This document shows positions 26,647-36,640 of a DNA stretch of 40,414 nt, in pieces (within the stretch, counting starts at the first letter, position 1; each line of letters opens with the position of its first letter). The notes under the pieces were generated by a model that did no database searches, was not told the DNA's origin, and was given only the letters and a program-made list of their open reading frames with translations. Origin of the DNA: Syntrophaceae bacterium UBA5619 (GTDB lineage: Bacteria; Desulfobacterota; Syntrophia; Syntrophales; UBA5619); the NCBI GenBank assembly GCA_002424545.1, contig DIKL01000055.1, positions 1 through 40,414 of the forward strand, given 5' to 3'. A program made the position numbers and the translations under genes.

Positions 26647-27126
26647 CTAATTTTCCGTAACGCTTTTTCCCCTGGCGCCAAGGATGTCGGATGGCACCCT
26701 CAACTGTTCCAATCCCGCAATGGTTGCCTTGACCAAGTTGTGCGGGTTATGCGATCCAAGGCATTTCGTCAGAATATTGTGAACGCCGGCCACTTCCAGC
26801 ACGGCACGCACGGCCCCGCCCGCAATCAAACCAGTCCCTTCCGACGCGGGCTTCAGCAGAACCTTGCCGGCCCCATAATGCCCTACGATACTGTAGGGGA
26901 TTGTCCGATTGACCACCGCCACACGGGTCATCGACTTCTTGGCCTGCTCCATCCCTTTGCGGATCGCCTCGGGGACTTCATGGGCCTTTCCCAAGCCCGC
27001 GCCGACGGAACCTTTTCCATCACCGACCACAACCACGGCACTGAACCGAAACCGCCGTCCACCTTTGACCACCTTGGCTGTTCTGTTAATCGTAATCACC
27101 CTGTCGAGAAGTTCCAATTCTTCCAT
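26647..27126 (-). CDS. rpsE: 30S ribosomal protein S5
   Basis: 159 residues. The dsRNA-binding domain has [20 protein letters not shown] and [15 protein letters not shown]; the second half has [23 protein letters not shown] and ARGKSV. S5 shapes the mRNA entry channel and decoding fidelity. Spacing to rplR is 50 bases and to rpmD 26. Confidence 0.98.
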   Translation of the reverse strand: MEELELLDRVITINRTAKVVKGGRRFRFSAVVVVGDGKGSVGAGLGKAHEVPEAIRKGMEQAKKSMTRVAVVNRTIPYSIVGHYGAGKVLLKPASEGTGLIAGGAVRAVLEVAGVHNILTKCLGSHNPHNLVKATIAGLEQLRVPSDILGARGKSVTEN

Positions 27127-27176
27127 AATCTTCGTTTCCTACAATCATCCTTCGCTGTGGTTTGTCGAATCGTAGA

Positions 27177-27542
27177 CTAAAACTTCAGTCCCGCCTCCCT
27201 CGCCCCATCGGCCAGAGCCTTCACCCTGCCGTGATACAGAAACCTTCCCCGATCGAAGACAACATCTTCGATCCCTGCATCCCGAAGGCGCTTGGCCAGG
27301 AGATTCCCAACCGCCTTGGCCTCATCGACCTTTTTCAGGCCGGCCAGGGAACCCGCCAGATCCTTGCTTAGTGTCGAGGCCTCCGCCAAGGTCCTTCCGG
27401 AATCATCGGCAATGGCCTGGGCATAGATATGGATCGCGGACCTGAATATGGAAAGGCGGGGCCGCTTCTCGGTACCCTTGACCTTCCCCCGCACCCTCAT
27501 CTTCCGTTTGCTTCTGACTTTTTCAATTCTTTTCGTTGCCAA
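27177..27542 (-). CDS. rplR: 50S ribosomal protein L18
   Basis: 121 residues. Basic N-terminus, then [48 protein letters not shown], ending [10 protein letters not shown]18 binds 5S rRNA with L5. The start is TTG 27542 after AGAGGTAGG; no ATG lies near the conserved N-terminus. Confidence 0.97.
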   Translation of the reverse strand: MATKRIEKVRSKRKMRVRGKVKGTEKRPRLSIFRSAIHIYAQAIADDSGRTLAEASTLSKDLAGSLAGLKKVDEAKAVGNLLAKRLRDAGIEDVVFDRGRFLYHGRVKALADGAREAGLKF

Positions 27543-27594
27543 TGTCCTACCTCTTCACGGGGTGCGCCGGAACATGGCCGGCGGCACGAAAAAC

Positions 27595-28134
27595 TTAGGC
27601 GCCCACTGATTTGCCGACCTTGCGTCTGATCTGTTCGCCGACATATTTGATGCCCTTGCCCTTGTACGGTTCCGGTTTTTTCAGGCTCCGGATCTCCGCC
27701 GCAACACGTCCGACCAATTGCTTGTCGATGCCGCTGACCGCGATGTTGATCAACTTATCGACCTTGATCTCAATCCCCTTCGGTATCGGATATTCGAGCG
27801 GCGCTGAAAAACCGATGATCAGCTTCAGCATATGACCTGCCACTTCCGCACGGTATCCAACTCCGGAAATCTCCAGTTTCTTCTCGAAGCCGACACTGAC
27901 CCCCTTGACCATATTGGCCACCAGGGTTCTGACCAACCCATGAAAAGATCTGTCCATCCTTCCGTCAGACGGCCTCGTCACCGCTATTGCCCGGTCCTCC
28001 AGAACAACGTCGATGCCCTTGGGCACTTTCAAGGAAAGCTTTCCCTTGGGACCTTCAACCGTGATCATGGATTGTTCACGTCTGATTTTCACACCAGTCG
28101 GAATTTCAACGGGTATTTTACCAATTCTTGACAT
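27595..28134 (-). CDS. rplF: 50S ribosomal protein L6
   Basis: 179 residues, two repeated L6 folds: MSRIGKIPVEIPTGVKI and ITVEGPKGKLSLKVPKGI in the first, and the C-terminal signature PEPYKGKGIKYVGEQIRRK. It binds near the sarcin-ricin loop. It is followed 52 bases later by rplR. Confidence 0.98.
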   Translation of the reverse strand: MSRIGKIPVEIPTGVKIRREQSMITVEGPKGKLSLKVPKGIDVVLEDRAIAVTRPSDGRMDRSFHGLVRTLVANMVKGVSVGFEKKLEISGVGYRAEVAGHMLKLIIGFSAPLEYPIPKGIEIKVDKLINIAVSGIDKQLVGRVAAEIRSLKKPEPYKGKGIKYVGEQIRRKVGKSVGA

Positions 28135-28206
28135 GAGATCCTCTCTCGTTCCTTCTCGCTGCCTACCGGGGGACGGATTGTAGATCCGTCCGCATCGCTC
28201 GTCAAC

Positions 28207-28608
28207 CTACCATACGTTGCACAGCAGTTCTCCACCCAGGCTCAATTCTCTCGCTTCTTTATCCGTCATGACGCCCTTGGAGGTGGAAAGAATGGATATT
28301 CCGTAACCGTTGAGCACCTGGGAAATTTTCACGCTTTTCACGTAAACCCGCCTTCCCGGCTTGCTGACCCGCTGAATATCGGTGATCACGGCCCTCTTTG
28401 CATCCGGGTATTTCATATAGATTCGCAGCACATCATGCGCGCGCGGATCCTTCTTGATGTCATAACCGCTGATGTATCCGGACTTCTTTAACACCTTCGC
28501 CATGCTCAGATTAATCCGCGAGTTTAGAACATCCACGCTCTTGAAGTGAACGCGGTTCGCATTTCTGATCCTGGTGAGCATATCCGCGATCGGATCGGTC
28601 ATCCCCAT
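28207..28608 (-). CDS. rpsH: 30S ribosomal protein S8
   Basis: 133 residues: [17 protein letters not shown], then the C-terminal [20 protein letters not shown]. It binds the central domain of 16S rRNA and in E. coli is the spc-operon repressor, with its target near the rplE start; no matching structure was checked here. The ATG at 28608 is seven bases after GGGAG; a second ATG two codons on is the alternative. Confidence 0.97.
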   Translation of the reverse strand: MGMTDPIADMLTRIRNANRVHFKSVDVLNSRINLSMAKVLKKSGYISGYDIKKDPRAHDVLRIYMKYPDAKRAVITDIQRVSKPGRRVYVKSVKISQVLNGYGISILSTSKGVMTDKEARELSLGGELLCNVW

Positions 28609-28623
28609 ATCGTTGCTCCCTTT

Positions 28624-28809
28624 CTACCAGCTCGACTTGATCACGCCTGGAATTTCCCCCTTCAAGGATAAATTCCTGAGGCATATCCTGCACATGTCAA
28701 ACTTGCGGTAATACGCCCTCGGTCTTCCGCAAATCGGACAGCGGTTGTAGTTTCTCACCGCAAATTTCATTTTTCTATTGGCCTTTACAATCAAGGATGT
28801 CTTTGCCAC
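28624..28809 (-). CDS. rpsN: 30S ribosomal protein S14, short zinc type
   Basis: 61 residues with CPIC (24-27) and CRIC (40-43), the zinc ribbon of type Z S14, ending [11 protein letters not shown]. It sits in the head of the 30S subunit. The start is GTG 28809 after GGAGGGAAGA. It is found in the usual place between rplE and rpsH. Confidence 0.97.
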   Translation of the reverse strand: MAKTSLIVKANRKMKFAVRNYNRCPICGRPRAYYRKFDMCRICLRNLSLKGEIPGVIKSSW

Positions 28810-28838
28810 TCTTCCCTCCAGAGATAGTTCCTGACTTG

Positions 28839-29378
28839 TTAGTTCCTGAACGGCATGCCCATCAGTTTCAGCAGATGCCTTGCCTCATCATCCGTCTTGG
28901 CCGTGGTGACGATCGCAATGTTCATGCCTCGGATCTTTTCGATCTTGTCATATTCGATCTCCGGAAAGATGATTTGCTCCTTCAGGCCCAACGCAAAATT
29001 TCCCCTCCCGTCAAACGATTTTGTCGGGATGCCCCGGAAATCACGGACACGGGGAAGGGCGACGCTGACCAACCGGTCGAAAAATTCAAACATCTTCTCT
29101 CTTCGCAGCGTGACACAACAACCGATCGACATCCCCTGCCGGAGTTTAAATGTCGCGATGGATTTCTTCGCCTTGGTAATCACCGGCTTCTGTCCGACGA
29201 TCGCGGTCAGCTCCGCCAATGCGCTGTCCAAGATCTTGACGTTCTGGATAGCCTCCCCAAGACCCATGTTGACAACGATCTTTACGAGCCGAGGAACCTC
29301 CATCGGATTTTTGTAATGGAACTCCTTGATGAGAGCCGGAACGATTTCCTTGCTGTAATACTCTTTCAGTCTTGACAT
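28839..29378 (-). CDS. rplE: 50S ribosomal protein L5
   Basis: 179 residues from [17 protein letters not shown]. Seen: [52 protein letters not shown] and a final [11 protein letters not shown]. It binds 5S rRNA and contacts P-site tRNA. The ATG at 29378 gives the normal length; the longer open frame upstream overlaps rplX. Confidence 0.97.
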   Translation of the reverse strand: MSRLKEYYSKEIVPALIKEFHYKNPMEVPRLVKIVVNMGLGEAIQNVKILDSALAELTAIVGQKPVITKAKKSIATFKLRQGMSIGCCVTLRREKMFEFFDRLVSVALPRVRDFRGIPTKSFDGRGNFALGLKEQIIFPEIEYDKIEKIRGMNIAIVTTAKTDDEARHLLKLMGMPFRN

Positions 29379-29388
29379 CTTTCCCAAC

Positions 29389-29709
29389 CTATGCGTCCAG
29401 AATTTCGTGACATTTTGCGCAGACACGCACCTTTTTCCCATCCTCGAGGATCTTAAATCCGATTCGTACACCAGTGTTGCATTTGTTACACAGGTACATT
29501 ACGTTGGAAATGTGTATCGACCCTTCCTTTTCGACGATGCCGCCCTTGCCCTTGGCATCCGGCTTCTTGTGCCTTTTGATCAGGTTCACCTTTTCGATGA
29601 GAACCCGTTCCTTGTCGACAATCACACTCTGAATTTTTCCGGACTTTCCCTTTTCCTTGCCGGCAATCACCTTGACGGTATCCCCTTTTTTCAGTCTCTT
29701 TTCCAGCAT
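29389..29709 (-). CDS. rplX: 50S ribosomal protein L24, with zinc-ribbon tail
   Basis: 106 residues. A KOW motif ([20 protein letters not shown]) is followed by a C-terminal CNKC and CAKC pair that looks like a zinc ribbon. L24 starts 50S assembly and lies at the tunnel exit. The ATG at 29709 fits the family N-terminus [11 protein letters not shown]; it is 55 bases after rplN. Confidence 0.96.
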   Translation of the reverse strand: MLEKRLKKGDTVKVIAGKEKGKSGKIQSVIVDKERVLIEKVNLIKRHKKPDAKGKGGIVEKEGSIHISNVMYLCNKCNTGVRIGFKILEDGKKVRVCAKCHEILDA

Positions 29710-29764
29710 CGCCTTTTCCTTAAGTCGTTCCTCCGGGAACGGATTTGAAATCCTTCCCCATGGC

Positions 29765-30133
29765 CTATAAAACCTCTGGCGCCAGGGAAACAATCTTCAT
29801 GAACTGTTTGGCCCGGAGTTCGCGAGCGACCGGTCCAAAGATTCTCGTTCCGACCGGTTCCATCTGGTTCGTAATCAAAACGGCGGAGTTGTCATCGAAC
29901 TTCAGGTACGAACCGTCCGCTCTCCTGACCTCCTTCACCGTTCGGACGACAACCGCCTTCATGACATCGCCTTTTTTCACCTTGGAATTCGGCAATGCCT
30001 CCTTCACGGCAATCACGATCACATCCCCCAGACTGGCATATCGTCTTCGGGACCCCCCCAGCACCTTGATGCAGGCTACCTTCTTGGCACCCGAATTATC
30101 CGCTACGTTCAACACCGTCTGCATCTGAATCAT
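29765..30133 (-). CDS. rplN: 50S ribosomal protein L14
   Basis: 122 residues from [19 protein letters not shown], with [20 protein letters not shown] and the C-terminal REL(R)[16 protein letters not shown]14 contacts 16S rRNA in an inter-subunit bridge. The ATG at 30133 gives the exact family length; it is 79 bases after rpsQ. Confidence 0.97.
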   Translation of the reverse strand: MIQMQTVLNVADNSGAKKVACIKVLGGSRRRYASLGDVIVIAVKEALPNSKVKKGDVMKAVVVRTVKEVRRADGSYLKFDDNSAVLITNQMEPVGTRIFGPVARELRAKQFMKIVSLAPEVL

Positions 30134-30212
30134 AACAACACTCCATCGCGTAACTGGCAAAAGGCAGGGAGCGATGAGAAAAACCATCCGGCCCCGAACG
30201 CCTAAAAGCAAT

Positions 30213-30470
30213 CTACTTTGCCTTCTCCAGGATCTCCAGCATCCGCCAGCGCTTGTCTCTGCTCAACGGACGGGATTCAACAAGGAGAACCTTGTCACCC
30301 ACCTGGCAGGCATTCTGCTCGTCATGGGCCTTGTATTTGACATACCGCTTGATGTATTTGTGAAAAACCGCGTGCTTCACGAGCCTTTCCGCCCGGACGA
30401 CCACCGTTTTATCCATCTTGCTGCTGACGACAATACCCTTGACTGTGAGCTTATTGCTACGTCGCTCCAC
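30213..30470 (-). CDS. rpsQ: 30S ribosomal protein S17
   Basis: 85 residues of OB-fold: [20 protein letters not shown] and [22 protein letters not shown] without insertions. The start is GTG 30470, sharing its G with the TAG stop of rpmC (TAGTG), so translation of the two is coupled. Confidence 0.97.
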   Translation of the reverse strand: MERRSNKLTVKGIVVSSKMDKTVVVRAERLVKHAVFHKYIKRYVKYKAHDEQNACQVGDKVLLVESRPLSRDKRWRMLEILEKAK

Positions 30471-30661
30471 TACTTTACCTCCTTTTCAACCAGGACGGTC
30501 CTGACACGGGCGATATCCCTGCGAAAACGGCCGAGCGTGGCCGGAGAGTCCAGTTGCCCGGAGGCGTGTCGCATGCGTAGCTTGAAGTACTCGTCGACAA
30601 GCTCGCGGTTCTTCTGCTGCAACTCATCCATACTAAGATCTCTGATCTCTTTAATTTTCAT
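30470..30661 (-). CDS. rpmC: 50S ribosomal protein L29
   Basis: 63 residues, a helical hairpin: [17 protein letters not shown], then [18 protein letters not shown] and IARVRTVL. L29 borders the tunnel exit and helps dock SRP and trigger factor. The ATG at 30661 lies 11 bases inside the rplP end, and the stop overlaps rpsQ by one base. Confidence 0.96.
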   Translation of the reverse strand: MKIKEIRDLSMDELQQKNRELVDEYFKLRMRHASGQLDSPATLGRFRRDIARVRTVLVEKEVK

Positions 30662-31073
30662 CAGACATCTCCCTCGATACAAATTGCGTCCCGATGGGCA
30701 GTTTGTGAGCCGCCAATGTGAACGCCTCCTTGGCGACCTCTTTCGAAACGCCTTCGATCTCATAAAGGACGATACCCGGCTTGATCACCGCCACCCACTC
30801 TTCCGGGGCGCCCTTTCCCTTCCCCATACGGGTCTCGGCAGGCTTCTTGGTTACGGATTTGTGCGGAAAAATCCGAATCCAGATCTTCCCTCCGCGTTTG
30901 ACGTGCCGGGTCATGGCCACGCGCGCCGCCTCGATCTGTCGGGCCGTAATCCAACCACACTCGGTCGCCTGGAGGGCAAACTCGCCGAAGGCCACGGTAT
31001 TACCACGCGTAGCCTTTCCGCTCATCCGACCCCGCTGCAACTTTCTGAATTTAACCCTTTTCGGCATCAACAT
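30651..31073 (-). CDS. rplP: 50S ribosomal protein L16
   Basis: 140 residues: [36 protein letters not shown], the conserved arginine-rich [19 protein letters not shown], and [17 protein letters not shown]16 arranges the A-site tRNA on the 50S. Both the ATG at 31073 and the one two codons on are plausible. It overlaps rpmC by 11 bases. Confidence 0.97.
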   Translation of the reverse strand: MLMPKRVKFRKLQRGRMSGKATRGNTVAFGEFALQATECGWITARQIEAARVAMTRHVKRGGKIWIRIFPHKSVTKKPAETRMGKGKGAPEEWVAVIKPGIVLYEIEGVSKEVAKEAFTLAAHKLPIGTQFVSREMSDEN

Positions 31074-31139
31074 TGTTCCAAACCCCTGCTCTGCTTCCTT
31101 ATCCCATGATTTCCCGGAACAGCGACGTCCCGAAAGCTC

Positions 31140-31787
31140 CTATTTTACCGCCTCTTTCTTGCTCGGCAATACTTCCCCGTGGAAGATCAGAACCTTTACG
31201 CCGATCAGACCATAAGCGGTGTGCGCCTCCGTAAAACCGCAATCGATATCCGCCCTCAGGGTATGAAGGGGCACACGACCCTCCCGGTACCACTCCGACC
31301 TCGCCATCTCGGCCCCACCCAGACGTCCGCCGCAATTGACCCTGATTCCCTTTGCCCCAAATTTCATCGCGGAGGTTACGCACTTCTTCATCGCCCGGCG
31401 AAAAGCGATTCTTCGTTCCAACTGCTGTGCAACATTCTCGGCAACCAGCTGCGCATCGATCTCCGGCTTACGGACTTCGAGGATATTGATGATCACCTCG
31501 CTCTTGGTGATCGCCTCGAGATCCTTTTTCAGTTTCTCGATCTCGGATCCCTTCTTCCCGATGATGATTCCGGGGCGAGCGGCATGGATATTCACCTTGG
31601 CCTTGTTGGCAGCCCTTTCGATCTCGATCCTGGAGATACCTGCGTGGTAGAGCTTCTCCTTGAGAAACTTCCTGACTTTCAGGTCCTCATGGAGCAACTC
31701 GGAATAGTTCTTCTCCGAAAACCACTGAGAACGCCACGTCTTTATACCACCCAACCTCAACCCGATCGGGTTAACCTTCTGCCCCAA
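31140..31787 (-). CDS. rpsC: 30S ribosomal protein S3
   Basis: 215 residues: [13 protein letters not shown], a KH domain with [19 protein letters not shown] (about 72-90), and the C-terminal domain with [13 protein letters not shown] and [18 protein letters not shown]3 lines the mRNA entry pore and has helicase activity. The start is TTG 31787, seven bases after a perfect AGGAGG; the conserved N-terminus fixes it. Confidence 0.97.
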   Translation of the reverse strand: MGQKVNPIGLRLGGIKTWRSQWFSEKNYSELLHEDLKVRKFLKEKLYHAGISRIEIERAANKAKVNIHAARPGIIIGKKGSEIEKLKKDLEAITKSEVIINILEVRKPEIDAQLVAENVAQQLERRIAFRRAMKKCVTSAMKFGAKGIRVNCGGRLGGAEMARSEWYREGRVPLHTLRADIDCGFTEAHTAYGLIGVKVLIFHGEVLPSKKEAVK

Positions 31788-31806
31788 CCTCTCACCTCCT
31801 CAAGTC

Positions 31807-32139
31807 TTACTGTTCATCCAGGATCACGGTCACGTGACTCATCCGCTTCTTGATCGAAGCCGCCCTTCCTTGAGCCCTTGCCCTCCAACGCTTCAAGCTT
31901 GGACCCTGATCGACAAAAATTTCCTTGACGTAAAGAATATTCTCGTCAATGTTGGGATTTTGCTTGGCGTTGGCCAGCGCCGACAGCAGCACCTTCCTCA
32001 CGGGATCGGCCGCATATTTTCTCGTAAAAAGAAGGATCTTCTTCGCTTCCTCGACCTCTTTGCCCCTCACCAGATCGACAACCAACCGCATCTTCTGCGG
32101 CGACATACGAATGTATTTGGCAACTGCTTTTGCTTCCAT
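31807..32139 (-). CDS. rplV: 50S ribosomal protein L22
   Basis: 110 residues from MEAKAVAKYIRMSPQKMRLV, with ILLFTRKYAADPVRKVLLSA and the tunnel loop RARGRAASIKKRMSHVTVIL, the segment lining the exit tunnel where macrolides bind. The ATG at 32139 fits the family; an upstream codon at 32193 in frame would add unrelated residues. Confidence 0.97.
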   Translation of the reverse strand: MEAKAVAKYIRMSPQKMRLVVDLVRGKEVEEAKKILLFTRKYAADPVRKVLLSALANAKQNPNIDENILYVKEIFVDQGPSLKRWRARAQGRAASIKKRMSHVTVILDEQ

Positions 32140-32208
32140 GACTGACTCCAAATCGCCGGCGTGTACCCCTTCCGCTCGGAGGGCAGGTTTCAAATCTGTC
32201 CCTTGATT

Positions 32209-32490
32209 TTACTTGCGCAGCTTCGTTTTGCGGTCTCCGGCATGGCTGTAAAAAGTTCTGGTCGGCGCAAATTCACCCAATTTGTGTCCGACCATGTTTT
32301 CGGTCACAAAAACCGGAATGAATTTTTTTCCGTTGTGCACCGCAAAGGTCTGTCCGATCAATTCCGGGGTCACGGTGGAACGACGCGACCAGGTCTTGAT
32401 GACCGTTTTGCTCCCGCCGGCTTCCTGCTTTCGGACCTTTTCCAAAAGACTCTCTTCAATGAATGCGCCCTTCTTGATTGAACGTGCCAC
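32209..32490 (-). CDS. rpsS: 30S ribosomal protein S19
   Basis: 93 residues: [40 protein letters not shown], and [12 protein letters not shown]. It lies in the 30S head by S13. The start is GTG 32490 with AGAGG eight bases upstream; it is four bases from the rplB stop. Confidence 0.97.
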   Translation of the reverse strand: MARSIKKGAFIEESLLEKVRKQEAGGSKTVIKTWSRRSTVTPELIGQTFAVHNGKKFIPVFVTENMVGHKLGEFAPTRTFYSHAGDRKTKLRK

Positions 32491-32494
32491 CTTA

Positions 32495-33316
32495 TTAACC
32501 TCTTCGTTTTACGATATATTTATCGGTACTCTTGTTGGTCCGCGTCTTATGGCCTTTCGTCGGCACGCCCCAGGGGGTGCAGGGGTGACGACCGCCGGAA
32601 GATTTTCCCTCCCCGCCGCCCATCGGATGATCGACCGGATTCATGACGACGCCCCTAACCTTCGGCCGCCGTCCGAGCCAGCGTGTCCTGCCCGCCTTGC
32701 CGAGGCTCAGGTTTTCCGAATCGATATTGCCGACTTGGCCGATGGTCGCCCGACATTCGAGAAACACTTTTCGGACCTCTCCGGAAGGCAGGCGGACCTG
32801 GGCATAACCCGCCTCCTTGGCCATCAGCTGTCCGTAGGCGCCGGCCGAGCGGATCAATTGCCCCCCGCGTCCCACCTTGAGTTCCACGTTGTGAATCAAG
32901 GTTCCCAAAGGAATGTTTTTCAGGGGAATGGCATTGCCGGACTTGATGTCCGCTTTTTCTCCGCTAACGATGGGATCACCCACGGTCATCTTCGACGGGG
33001 CAATGATGTATCGCTTCTCGCCGTCGACATAGTGGAGCAGCGCAATCCTCGATGAGCGGTTCGGATCATACTCAACGGATGCGACTCGGGCCTGAATATC
33101 GTCTTTATCCCGCCGAAAATCGATCACCCGATAACGCCGCTTGTGACCTCCACCGATGTGACGGCTGGTCAACCTGCCATAGTTGTTGCGGCCTCCCGTT
33201 TTCTTCAGAGGCCGTAAAAGACTCTTCTCGGGCGTCGATCGGGTCACCTCTTCGAAATCAGAGCAGGTCTGAAACCTTCTTCCCGGCGACGTCGGTTTGT
33301 ATTTTTTGATTCCCAT
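32495..33316 (-). CDS. rplB: 50S ribosomal protein L2
   Basis: 273 residues. [35 protein letters not shown], and the C-terminal [20 protein letters not shown] with the histidine implicated in peptidyl transfer (GGGEGK region). It bridges the subunits and supports the peptidyl-transferase centre. The ATG at 33316 gives the family start. Confidence 0.98.
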   Translation of the reverse strand: MGIKKYKPTSPGRRFQTCSDFEEVTRSTPEKSLLRPLKKTGGRNNYGRLTSRHIGGGHKRRYRVIDFRRDKDDIQARVASVEYDPNRSSRIALLHYVDGEKRYIIAPSKMTVGDPIVSGEKADIKSGNAIPLKNIPLGTLIHNVELKVGRGGQLIRSAGAYGQLMAKEAGYAQVRLPSGEVRKVFLECRATIGQVGNIDSENLSLGKAGRTRWLGRRPKVRGVVMNPVDHPMGGGEGKSSGGRHPCTPWGVPTKGHKTRTNKSTDKYIVKRRG

Positions 33317-33364
33317 CCCTCTATTCCTCACCCAAACTGTCTCCGGCACTTGCCGACGGACAGG

Positions 33365-33652
33365 TTACACGCCGTCTCCGGTCTCGATACGGCTTCCCGG
33401 AGCCAGGGTCACGATCGCCTTCTTCCAGGAGCTTCGTTCCCCCATCATCCTGCCTGATCTTTTCTTCTTGCCGCGAACATTCATCACCCGGACGCTCAGC
33501 ACCTTGACCTTGAAGAGTTTTTCAACAGCGCGGCCCACTTCGATACGGTTGGCCTTGACGTGAACCGCAAAGTTGTACTGATTTGCGGCGTCCCTCGCAA
33601 TCGTGCTCTTTTCCGTAATCAAACTCTTTTTGATGACCTGATGCAGTTCCAT
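33365..33652 (-). CDS. rplW: 50S ribosomal protein L23
   Basis: 95 residues: VIKKSLITEKSTIARD, NQYNFAVHVKANRIEVGRAVE, FKVKVLSVRVMNV. It is the main docking site for trigger factor and SRP at the tunnel exit. Its ATG overlaps the rplD stop by one base (TAATG). Confidence 0.97.
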   Translation of the reverse strand: MELHQVIKKSLITEKSTIARDAANQYNFAVHVKANRIEVGRAVEKLFKVKVLSVRVMNVRGKKKRSGRMMGERSSWKKAIVTLAPGSRIETGDGV

Positions 33653-34275
33653 TATGATATCAACGCCCCTTCAATGTTATGAACAGAGGGTTCAAGAAGG
33701 ACGACATGATCGTATTTCAGCAAGTCGTACACATTGATTCCCTCCGAGCGGACCATTTTGACGTCCGGGATATTGCGCGATGATTTTTCCAGTACCGGCC
33801 GCGGCATATCGATCACGAAAAGGGTCTTCTTGAATCCAAAGCGGTCGATGACCTGCTGGAACTTCTGGGTCTTGATCTCATCCATCGGAAAATCCCGCAG
33901 AATCGTCATTCGTGCTTCTCTGAATTTCATGCTAAGGGCGGAAATGAGCGCCAACCGCCTGACTTTCTTGGACACCTTCAGGTCATAACCGTGCGGCGTG
34001 GGTCCGAAGACAACTCCTCCCCCCTTCCAGATCGGAGAACGGGAGTGTCCCGCCCTGGCCCGCCCCGTACCCTTCTGACGCCAAGGCTTCTTGCCGCCTC
34101 CGCTGACATCGCTTCGACCCTTGGTGCAGGCCGTCCCGCTCCGTCGGGCGGCCATCTGCATCCGGACCACTTCGTAAATCACATCCTCGTTTACCGGCGC
34201 ACCAAAGACGGCTTCACTGAGTTCAATCTCAGCGACTCTTTTATTTTCAATGTCGTACACACCCGCTACTGGCAT
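33652..34275 (-). CDS. rplD: 50S ribosomal protein L4
   Basis: 207 residues from MPVAGVYDIENKRVAEIEL. The long tunnel loop is seen as SDVSGGGKKPWRQKGTGRAR followed by AGHSRSPIWKGGGVVFGP. In E. coli L4 represses the S10 operon; no attenuator was identified here. The ATG at 34275 gives normal length; it is 23 bases after rplC. Confidence 0.97.
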   Translation of the reverse strand: MPVAGVYDIENKRVAEIELSEAVFGAPVNEDVIYEVVRMQMAARRSGTACTKGRSDVSGGGKKPWRQKGTGRARAGHSRSPIWKGGGVVFGPTPHGYDLKVSKKVRRLALISALSMKFREARMTILRDFPMDEIKTQKFQQVIDRFGFKKTLFVIDMPRPVLEKSSRNIPDVKMVRSEGINVYDLLKYDHVVLLEPSVHNIEGALIS

Positions 34276-34298
34276 TTTCCTCACCTTGAAGACGCTGC

Positions 34299-34931
34299 TT
34301 ATTGACCCTTTTTGACCGCCTGTTTGATCAGAACAAATCCGTTCTTGCCTCCGGGAACGGCGCCCCGGACCAGAATCACATTGATCTCCGGTCGAACGGC
34401 CCATACCAGCAGGTTCTGCACTGTTTTTCTTTCGTATCCCATGTGACCGGGCAGTTTTGTGCCCTTGAAAACACGAGAGGGATCGGCGCTCGCGCCGATG
34501 GAACCCGGGGCCCTGTGGAACATGGAGCCGTGTGTCGCTCGGCCGCCGCCAAACCCATGGCGTTTGACAACACCGGCAAATCCCTTGCCCTTGGTCGTTC
34601 CGACAACATCCACATAATCCCCCGGCGAAAACATTTCGGCATTCAGCTCCTGGCCCAGCTCGCAGCTTTGCGGATCCACCTTGAATTCCCGGAGAACACG
34701 GAAGAAACCCTTATCCGCCTTTTTGAAATGCCCCTGAATCGGCTTGGTCACATTGCGCTGTTTGATCCGCCCATACCCCAGTTGAAGGGCGTCGTAGCCG
34801 TCCGTCTCCACGTTCTTTTTCTGAATGACGACGGAAGGCTCCACTTCGATCACCGTTACGGGAACCGAAATCCCTTCATCCGAAAAGATCTGGGTCATCC
34901 CCAATTTTTTGCCAATTAATCCTTTTATCAT
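34299..34931 (-). CDS. rplC: 50S ribosomal protein L3
   Basis: 210 residues: MIKGLIGKKLGMTQIF, GTTKGKGFAGVVKRHGF, and THGSMFHRAPGSIGASADPS, the loop reaching the peptidyl-transferase centre. The ATG at 34931 fits the family start; six more residues would be added by an in-frame upstream ATG at 34949. A 78-base gap of unremarkable sequence lies between the longer frame and rpsJ. Confidence 0.97.
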   Translation of the reverse strand: MIKGLIGKKLGMTQIFSDEGISVPVTVIEVEPSVVIQKKNVETDGYDALQLGYGRIKQRNVTKPIQGHFKKADKGFFRVLREFKVDPQSCELGQELNAEMFSPGDYVDVVGTTKGKGFAGVVKRHGFGGGRATHGSMFHRAPGSIGASADPSRVFKGTKLPGHMGYERKTVQNLLVWAVRPEINVILVRGAVPGGKNGFVLIKQAVKKGQ

Positions 34932-35027
34932 TATCCGGATCTTTCTCATTCACAAAAGCAGTTCATCCGTGACGAAGAATGGTAAACGGCCTTGACGCCC
35001 GTTCCAAAGAACCCATCCCCCCACAAC

Positions 35028-35336
35028 CTACAACTTGATCTCCACGTCCACGCCCGCCGACAGATCAAGTTTCATCAGCGCGTCCACCGTCGCCTGCGTC
35101 GGCTCGACGATATCGATCAGCCGCTTGTGCGTCCGGATCTCGAACTGCTCCCGCGACTTCTTGTCGACGTGCGGCGATCGGTTGACGCAATACTTGTTGA
35201 TCTCGGTCGGCAGCGGAATAGGACCTGCCACGCGGGCGCCCGTCCGTTTTGCCGTCTCCACGATATCATCCACCGAACGGTCGAGCAGCTTATAGTCGTA
35301 CGCCTTCAGGCGAATTCTTATTTTTTGATCTTTCAT
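35028..35336 (-). CDS. rpsJ: 30S ribosomal protein S10 (NusE)
   Basis: 102 residues: [35 protein letters not shown] and [19 protein letters not shown]. Besides its ribosomal place it is NusE, which joins NusB and NusG in antitermination. It follows tuf by 30 bases with no terminator, so the str and S10 operons are probably one transcript. Confidence 0.98.
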   Translation of the reverse strand: MKDQKIRIRLKAYDYKLLDRSVDDIVETAKRTGARVAGPIPLPTEINKYCVNRSPHVDKKSREQFEIRTHKRLIDIVEPTQATVDALMKLDLSAGVDVEIKL

Positions 35337-35366
35337 GGTTTCATTCGATCCAATTTGATGGCTGTC

Positions 35367-36560
35367 CTATTCGATAATCTTGCTGACCACGCCAGCGCCC
35401 ACGGTTCTGCCGCCTTCCCGAATGGCAAAACGGAGCTGCTCTTCCATGGCAATCGGCGTAATCAGGTTGACCTCCATCTCGACATTGTCGCCGGGCATGA
35501 CCATCTCCACCCCTTCGGGAAGGTTGGCCACACCGGTCACATCCGTGGTGCGGAAATAGAACTGGGGCCGATAACCATTGAAGAAGGGGGTATGACGTCC
35601 GCCTTCTTCCTTCGTGAGCACGTAGACCTGAGCCTTGAATTTTGTATGCGGAGTGATCGAACCCGGCTTTGCGACGACCTGTCCTCTTTCCACTTCCTCG
35701 CGCTTCGTACCGCGGAGCAAAACGCCGATGTCGTCACCGGCCCGCCCTTCATCCAGCGTCTTGCGGAACATTTCGACGCCGGTGCATACGGTCTTGAAGG
35801 TCGGCCGGATTCCAATGATCTCCACTTCATCGCCCGTCCGGACGATCCCGCGATCCACGCGACCCGTAACCACCGTACCGCGGCCGGAGATGGTGAAGAC
35901 ATCGCCGACCGGCATCAGAAAGGGCTTTTCCGTATCGCGAACCGGAAGCGGAATGTAGCTATCGACGGCAGCCATCAGATCCCAAATGGACTTTGCGTCG
36001 GGAGATTTGGGGTCATCAGCCTCAAGGGCTTTTAACGCCGAACCGCGGATGATCGGAATGTCATCGCCCGGGAAATCGTACGCCGTCAGAAGCTCGCGCA
36101 GCTCCAGTTCAACCAGGTCCAGAAGTTCGGGATCATCCACCAGATCCACCTTGTTGAGATAGACGACAACGTAGGGCACCTGAACCTGACGGGCAAGAAG
36201 AATGTGCTCCCGGGTCTGGGGCATCGGACCGTCGGAGGCCGCCACAACCAGAATCGTACCATCCATATGCGCGGCGCCGGAAATCATGTTTTTGATATAG
36301 TCGGCATGACCCGGGCAGTCCACATGGGCATAATGACGCGTGTCCGTCTCATATTCCACATGTGAAATATTGATGGTAACCCCTCTTTCCTTTTCTTCCG
36401 GTGCATTGTCGATGGAATCAAAGGGTCTGAACTCGGCAAATCCCTTGGAGGCCAAGTGTTTAGTGATTGCGGCCGTCAACGTGGTCTTCCCATGATCAAC
36501 GTGACCGATTGTGCCGATATTCAGGTGCGGCTTCGTCCTCTCAAATTTCTTCTTAGCCAT
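35367..36560 (-). CDS. tuf: Elongation factor Tu
   Basis: 397 residues. GTPase domain with GHVDHGKT (19-26), DCPGHADY (about 81-88), NKVD (about 136-139) and SALKALE; then beta-barrel domains II and III ending [15 protein letters not shown]. It carries aminoacyl-tRNA to the ribosome. It lies directly after rpsG with an 80-base gap and no fusA between them, which is unusual. Confidence 0.99.
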   Translation of the reverse strand: MAKKKFERTKPHLNIGTIGHVDHGKTTLTAAITKHLASKGFAEFRPFDSIDNAPEEKERGVTINISHVEYETDTRHYAHVDCPGHADYIKNMISGAAHMDGTILVVAASDGPMPQTREHILLARQVQVPYVVVYLNKVDLVDDPELLDLVELELRELLTAYDFPGDDIPIIRGSALKALEADDPKSPDAKSIWDLMAAVDSYIPLPVRDTEKPFLMPVGDVFTISGRGTVVTGRVDRGIVRTGDEVEIIGIRPTFKTVCTGVEMFRKTLDEGRAGDDIGVLLRGTKREEVERGQVVAKPGSITPHTKFKAQVYVLTKEEGGRHTPFFNGYRPQFYFRTTDVTGVANLPEGVEMVMPGDNVEMEVNLITPIAMEEQLRFAIREGGRTVGAGVVSKIIE

Positions 36561-36640
36561 TTCAAACCTCCTTAAACTTTGAATGGTTCGTTTGTCTTCA
36601 ACTTTGTCTTGTCCGATCCGTTTCTGAAAAAGACTCCCCG

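Noticed and set aside
34992..36035. 347-codon plus-strand open frame
   Set aside because: Antisense to tuf and rpsJ, which are certain.
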